Assembly: GCA_945881915.1 (NCBI GenBank)
Contig: CAMCVW010000016.1
Location: 1 to 64,000, forward strand
Reading direction: 5' to 3'
Length of the DNA: 64,000 nt
From: Thermoflexus hugenholtzii JAD2
GTDB taxonomy: Bacteria; Chloroflexota; Chloroflexia; Chloroflexales; Roseiflexaceae
Positions 60,346 through 64,000 of this stretch are shown in pieces (within the stretch, counting starts at the first letter, position 1; every line of letters begins with the position of its first letter). Under the pieces are notes generated by a model that was not told the DNA's origin, ran no database searches, and worked only from the letters and a program-made list of their open reading frames with translations. Made by a program: the position numbers and the translations under genes.

Positions 60346-61353
60346 ATGAATACGTCCGAACAAGAGTTGCATCAACTCTTCACGAGTGCAAGTATGGGGC
60401 AAGTGGCATATCGCACTTGGGCAAATCAGGCCCGCAAAGAACGCCGCTTCAATATCGCGCGGCTGTTCGATGCGTTGTGCACCTCGCGTGGGGCCCGTGC
60501 GGAACGAGCCTTTGCCGCGACACGCGGCGTGGGTGATACCGCACACAATATCGAAAGCTCGCTCAAAGGTATCATCCCGCTCCAGGTCGAGATGCAACGT
60601 ATTACCGGCACAACTGACCAAGCCCGTGAACTCCTCGGTCGGGCAGCACATGCAATTGCCGAACGACGTGATATGAATGCCAACGAATTGGGCGACTTGT
60701 TCGTCTGCATCACCTGCGGTGAAACGCGTGAAGGCGAACTCGTGGGGGCATGCCCTGTCTGCGGAGCTGTCCCTGAAGCACACAAGCGCTTTTTGGCTAT
60801 CGAAGCAATGGGGACGCTCGGACCCCATGGCATCATGCACGCCCTCGAACACACCGAGGGAACCCTGCGGGCGATGCTGAGTGACGTCGACGATGCGATT
60901 TTGTCGTGCCTCGGTCGTGATAAAACACCGTCGCTCAAGGAAGTGCTCGGCCACCTGAACGACATGAACTTCGTGTTCTGTGAACGCGCCACCCTCATCC
61001 TCGATACCAACAATCCCCAATTATCGTCTGCACACCCTCCCAAACTCCTGGCTGCAGCGCACTACCGCAGCCGCGACATCCGGGCGATTCTGCAGGCCTT
61101 CCATGATTCACGGCACGAGTGCCTTATGATTCTGCGTGGCTTGACCAGTGCTGCCTGGCATCGCGGCGCTGACCATGTGTCGTATGGACATGTCAATCTG
61201 CTTCACCAGGGCAATTGGATGGTCCAACACGAGCGCGCGCATCTGATTGAAATGGCACAACAGCGCCATGATTTATTGGTGGACTGCGGCAAAGCGCAAA
61301 TCGACGCCGAACGCTGTGACTTGATCGGCGAACGTGTGAATGAAGGCGAATAA
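60346..61353 (+). CDS. Rubrerythrin-like / rubredoxin-like / DinB fusion protein
   Basis: A 335-residue fusion. Residues 1-115 form a rubrerythrin-like four-helix part (ASMGQVAYRTWANQARKERRFNIARLF) in which the usual diiron EExxH ligands are not conserved. Residues about 118-145 hold a rubredoxin-type knuckle, CITCGETREGELVGACPVCGAVPEAH, which should bind one Fe or Zn. The rest, about 155-320, resembles a DinB/YfiT helical bundle (HGIMHALEHTEGTLRAML, HLNDMNFVFCERA, SRHECLMILRGLT, HVNLLHQGNWMVQHERAHL) with several His. AAAGGA lies six bases before the ATG at 60346. It overlaps the next gene by 14 bases. Redox or thiol-related function is likely but unproven. Confidence 0.7.
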   Translation: MNTSEQELHQLFTSASMGQVAYRTWANQARKERRFNIARLFDALCTSRGARAERAFAATRGVGDTAHNIESSLKGIIPLQVEMQRITGTTDQARELLGRAAHAIAERRDMNANELGDLFVCITCGETREGELVGACPVCGAVPEAHKRFLAIEAMGTLGPHGIMHALEHTEGTLRAMLSDVDDAILSCLGRDKTPSLKEVLGHLNDMNFVFCERATLILDTNNPQLSSAHPPKLLAAAHYRSRDIRAILQAFHDSRHECLMILRGLTSAAWHRGADHVSYGHVNLLHQGNWMVQHERAHLIEMAQQRHDLLVDCGKAQIDAERCDLIGERVNEGE

Positions 61354-62140
61354 AGCTCCCAAATACGCCATCGAAGAAATAACCCCCAACCACTTCATCG
61401 TCAATGATGTCCGGGTGACACCTTTTCTGCGTGGTGAGGGTGACCTCGTCGGCAATCGGTTCACGCTGACGTCTTGGCGCCGTAACGGCATGCTGGCGCG
61501 CATCGCTGAACGTGGTCTGACGGTCTATGCACTCGAGCAGATGATTGAAAAACTTCCGCATCTGCCGATGACCATCCCTATCGGTGAAGAGGTTTTTCAT
61601 CCGCAGCACAATACCACTGACCGCTATAGCTTCTTCCACCCGGTGACGTACAGCATCACCCCGTGCGAACCGTACACACATGAAGGAGTGGATGGCGTGA
61701 TTATGCGCTTGGGCACGATTATCCGTGTCCGACGCAGTCGCGGTATGACCGAGTGGTATGTCTGCCGCATGGGTGGTCGGCAACTGCAGTGGACGCACCC
61801 ACTCAGCGAACAGACCGCATTGCTGCATGGTTTTTCGCAGGCCCAGTTCGAAGCGCCAGAGTTGACCGCTTCGGTCGTTGATGATGTTGTATCCGTTGCC
61901 CTTCCGGCCCTTCCCGATGCATACGAGCGCTTGCTGCGCAAGTGTGCGTTGCCTGATGCGCAGGTACGCGCGTGGACCTTCCCGATGGCGCACGCAGTGT
62001 TTGTGGTGCAAATCCTGGCCCACTTGGGTATCACGCTCGACACCGCAAATCTCGTCCTCCCAGAACCCGACGAAGACGAAGCGGGCATTGATGACGACGA
62101 TGACGACGATGCGGATGATGAGGACGACGACGATGAGTGA
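61340..62140 (+). CDS. Unknown protein with a poly-acidic C-terminal tail
   Basis: A 266-residue protein I do not recognise. The first 235 residues look like a compact alpha/beta fold (NHFIVNDVRVTPFLRGEGDLVGNRFTL, GEEVFHPQHNTTDRYSFFHPVTYSITPCEPYTHEGVDGVIMRLGTIIRVRR). The last 25 are almost all acidic (EPDEDEAGIDDDDDDDADDEDDDDE) and could bind metal ions or basic partners. It overlaps the gene before by 14 bases and the methyltransferase gene after by eight, so the three are translated together. The weak similarity in mid-protein to cupin-like strands is not enough to assign a role. Confidence 0.65.
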   Translation: MKANKAPKYAIEEITPNHFIVNDVRVTPFLRGEGDLVGNRFTLTSWRRNGMLARIAERGLTVYALEQMIEKLPHLPMTIPIGEEVFHPQHNTTDRYSFFHPVTYSITPCEPYTHEGVDGVIMRLGTIIRVRRSRGMTEWYVCRMGGRQLQWTHPLSEQTALLHGFSQAQFEAPELTASVVDDVVSVALPALPDAYERLLRKCALPDAQVRAWTFPMAHAVFVVQILAHLGITLDTANLVLPEPDEDEAGIDDDDDDDADDEDDDDE

Positions 62141-62834
62141 CTTCCGTGACATCTATGCAGATGTCAACCATGCTCGCGCCTACCACCAACTCGTCAGTTG
62201 TGAAGATTATCAGGGTCATCTTGGGCAGTACATCCGCAGTCATGCAGATTTGTCTCAGAGCCGTGTTTTGGACATGGGCTGCGGCACCGGTCGCGTTGCC
62301 GCCCTGATGGTCGAACACTGCCGCACACTGACCGTCTGTGACGGTGCAGCGGCCATGTTGACCGTTGCGCGCGAACAGCTCCCCGCGACGGTCCGCTTCG
62401 ACGAAGCCGACAATACACACCTCCCGTACGCGGATGATTCATTCGACCTGGTGACTGCCGGTTGGAGTTTTGGACATGCCACCGAGTGGCTCCCTGGAAT
62501 TTGGCAAGACAATGTGCGGGCCGCTGTACGCGAGATGTTGCGTGTGCTGGCACCAGGCGGAGTGGCGATTATCTTCGAAACACTGGGATCTGGTGTGTCT
62601 GAGCCCGCTCCCCCCAATCAAAATCTACAGGCGTGCTACGAACTGTTCGAGCACGAATTCGGGTTCGTCTGTACCCCGCTCGTGACCGACTACCGATTTG
62701 TATCTGCAGCCGAGGCTGCCCGTTTGACGGAATTCTTCTTCGGTGTCGCCATGCAGAGTGTCGTACAGTCAGACGGAAGTGCCGTTGTGCCCGAATGGAC
62801 GGGTGCATGGCAGGTCCGGCGCACGCGGGTATAA
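62133..62834 (+). CDS. Class I SAM-dependent methyltransferase
   Basis: A 233-residue methyltransferase of the UbiE/Methyltransf_11 kind: motif I VLDMGCGTGRVAALM, motif II-like TVCDGAAAMLTVAREQLP, EADNTHLPYADDSFDLVTAGWSFGHATEW and the post-motif MLRVLAPGGVAIIFETLG. The substrate is unknown. Its start overlaps the poly-acidic gene (ATGAGTGA), and the TATAAT spanning its own stop codon is the likely promoter of murT. Confidence 0.9.
   Translation: MSDFRDIYADVNHARAYHQLVSCEDYQGHLGQYIRSHADLSQSRVLDMGCGTGRVAALMVEHCRTLTVCDGAAAMLTVAREQLPATVRFDEADNTHLPYADDSFDLVTAGWSFGHATEWLPGIWQDNVRAAVREMLRVLAPGGVAIIFETLGSGVSEPAPPNQNLQACYELFEHEFGFVCTPLVTDYRFVSAAEAARLTEFFFGVAMQSVVQSDGSAVVPEWTGAWQVRRTRV
62829..62834 (+). 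promoter_or_regulatory. -10 element for murT
   Basis: TATAAT overlaps the stop codon of the methyltransferase gene, 52 bp before the murT start. The murT leader shows no clear Shine-Dalgarno. Confidence 0.45.
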
Positions 62835-62886
62835 TACACACATTCAAGTGCGCAAGCACCTATATTAGCTGACGAGTTACCCGTGC

Positions 62887-64000
62887 ATGCGTGAGCAACT
62901 GGCAATTTGGATGGGTCGAGCGGCGGGGTCGTTGAGCCGGCGCCTCGGGCGTGGCGGTGGAACGACGCTGCCCGGGCGTGTTGCGCGCCGGATCGCACCA
63001 GCAGTGTTGACGCACCTGACGCAGCGCCTCCCGCAGGGAGTGATTGTCGTGGCCGGCACCAATGGCAAAACAACCACCACTCGTATGATTGCCGCGTTAC
63101 TTGCTGCAGCAGGCTGGCAAGTTCTCCACAACCGTTCCGGAGCTAATCTCATCAGCGGTGTGACCGCGACCGTCATCGACGGCGTGCGCTGGAACGGGGC
63201 GTTGCCGTACGACGCTGCGCTGTTTGAATGTGACGAAGCAGCACTGCCCCAGATTGTCCGCGAAGTACAACCACGCCTCGTCGTCTTGCATAATCTGTTT
63301 CGCGATCAGCTCGATCGCTATGGTGAGGTAGATACCATCGCCGCCAATTGGCGCAGTGCACTACTGACGCTGCCAGTCAGCACCGTGGTACTCATCAATG
63401 GTGATGATCCGTCGCTCGCCCGTTTGGGGCGCGAACTCGATTGTACCGTCGTCGCGTATGGCAATGACGATGTGCACAGCGCAAGAAGCTCGGTCGAACA
63501 TCTGGCAGATGCGGGATTTTGTCGCTGTGGGAGCGCATTGGACTACCGCGTACGGTTTTTTGGGCATATCGGTCATTATTCCTGCCCGCAGTGTGGGTTT
63601 GCACGACCGGATGCAGCATACGCGTTGCGGGACGTGGTACCGCACGCACTGCGCGGCAGCGACTTGACGCTGCAGCTACCCACCGGTGACATCCGGCTCA
63701 CGTTACCGATGCCCGGGCTCTACAATGCGATGAATGCATTGGCTGCCGTGGCTACCAGCGACATCCTCGGCTTGGCACCACCGTATGCCGAGGTATTTGC
63801 CCTGTTCCAAGCGGCATTCGGTCGGTACGAAGTCGTCCAGACACCGAACCACACACTGGTGCTGGCCCTCATCAAAAACCCCGTCGGCGCAAGCGAAACG
63901 CTGCGCATGTTGACCGAAGCATGGCATTCCCGCGTACCTATGCTGATTGTCATCAACGACCGTGACGCCGATGGGACCGATGTTTCGTGGCTCTGGGATG
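62887..64000 (+). CDS. murT: MurT-type Mur ligase (lipid II isoglutaminyl synthase subunit), 5' part
   Basis: The gene runs off the window end after 371 codons. The product starts GRAAGSLSRRLGRGGGTTLPG, then the ATP loop VVAGTNGKTTTTRM, NRSGANLISG, FECDEAALP, NLFRDQLDRYGEVD and a zinc-ribbon insert (CRCGSALDY...YSCPQCG), followed by GRYEVV and INDRDADGTDVSWLWD. This is the MurT signature. With the glutaminase GatD, usually the next gene, it amidates the D-Glu of lipid II. It implies amidated, monoderm-type peptidoglycan. The start is the first ATG (62887), in a region without a strong ribosome site. Confidence 0.93.
   Translation, partial: MREQLAIWMGRAAGSLSRRLGRGGGTTLPGRVARRIAPAVLTHLTQRLPQGVIVVAGTNGKTTTTRMIAALLAAAGWQVLHNRSGANLISGVTATVIDGVRWNGALPYDAALFECDEAALPQIVREVQPRLVVLHNLFRDQLDRYGEVDTIAANWRSALLTLPVSTVVLINGDDPSLARLGRELDCTVVAYGNDDVHSARSSVEHLADAGFCRCGSALDYRVRFFGHIGHYSCPQCGFARPDAAYALRDVVPHALRGSDLTLQLPTGDIRLTLPMPGLYNAMNALAAVATSDILGLAPPYAEVFALFQAAFGRYEVVQTPNHTLVLALIKNPVGASETLRMLTEAWHSRVPMLIVINDRDADGTDVSWLWD

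Overview
This is a GC-rich (by eye, not counted) chromosomal window. Its gene content points to a member of the Chloroflexota, probably of the Chloroflexia. That placement is an inference from five features taken together: mevalonate-pathway genes (class II HMG-CoA reductase and archaeal-type HMG-CoA synthase); MurT, which marks amidated, monoderm-like peptidoglycan; a LexA with Gram-positive-type SOS boxes; a probable F420-dependent oxidoreductase; and a type-2 IleRS behind a T-box. No 16S rRNA or ribosomal protein gene is present to confirm it. Promoters are mostly TTGACA/TATAAT-like, Shine-Dalgarno sites are clear, and both tRNA genes encode CCA.

Layout. 1-1940: a sulfur module (partial flavoprotein, rhodanese, persulfide-dioxygenase/rhodanese fusion). 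2117-6852 (minus): GH2 beta-galactosidase, membrane glycosyltransferase, MazG-like pyrophosphohydrolase; then tRNA-Arg(UCU). 7144-11110 (plus): HMG-CoA reductase, HMG-CoA synthase, a thiolase-like protein that lacks its catalytic residues, and a DUF35 protein that lacks its zinc cysteines. 11171-11839: autoregulated lexA. 12351-15164: glycosyltransferase, pdxH, ChbG-type deacetylase. 15165-17373 (minus): radC, a sugar-phosphate kinase, an F420/FMN oxidoreductase and an unannotated 38-residue membrane protein. 17490-19243: upp and a WecA-type transferase. 19295-22582 (minus): greA, lysS, an antitoxin-like/Doc-like pair with a ruined Fic motif, and birA. tRNA-Gly(UCC) follows.

23205-36165: a TetR regulator, T-box-controlled ileS with a GXHH signature, a small Zn-binding-like protein, Hsp70-like protein and pyrE in a very tight divergent pair, an esterase, two LacI regulators, threonine aldolase and an orphan sugar-type ABC ATPase. 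36230-41980 (minus): lipoprotein, MFS transporter, SH3 membrane protein, TIM-barrel pseudo-glycosidase and VanW protein. 42133-46677 (minus): DUF952, 2-oxoacid:ferredoxin oxidoreductase KorAB and an acyl-CoA-dehydrogenase-like protein. 46752-50790: dus, a membrane protein opposite a MarR gene with twin operators, a D-2-hydroxyacid dehydrogenase and a polyprenyl-phosphate-type glycosyltransferase. 50916-56406: aldolase/dehydrogenase fusion, lipoprotein and the bifunctional (p)ppGpp enzyme Rel. 56494-60225 (minus): an exopolysaccharide chain-length and tyrosine-phosphorylation operon. 60346-62834: rubrerythrin-like/DinB fusion, an acidic-tailed unknown and a methyltransferase. The window ends inside murT.

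Two themes stand out. First, several proteins keep their fold but have lost active-site residues: the thiolase, the DUF35 protein, Doc, the TIM-barrel protein, one rhodanese domain and the rubrerythrin domain. Second, there are two repeat types: 7-bp tandem repeats sitting exactly at stop codons, and GC-rich palindromic units between genes. The strongest candidate for an undescribed arrangement is the HMG-CoA synthase operon, whose thiolase and DUF35 partners appear to be structural only.
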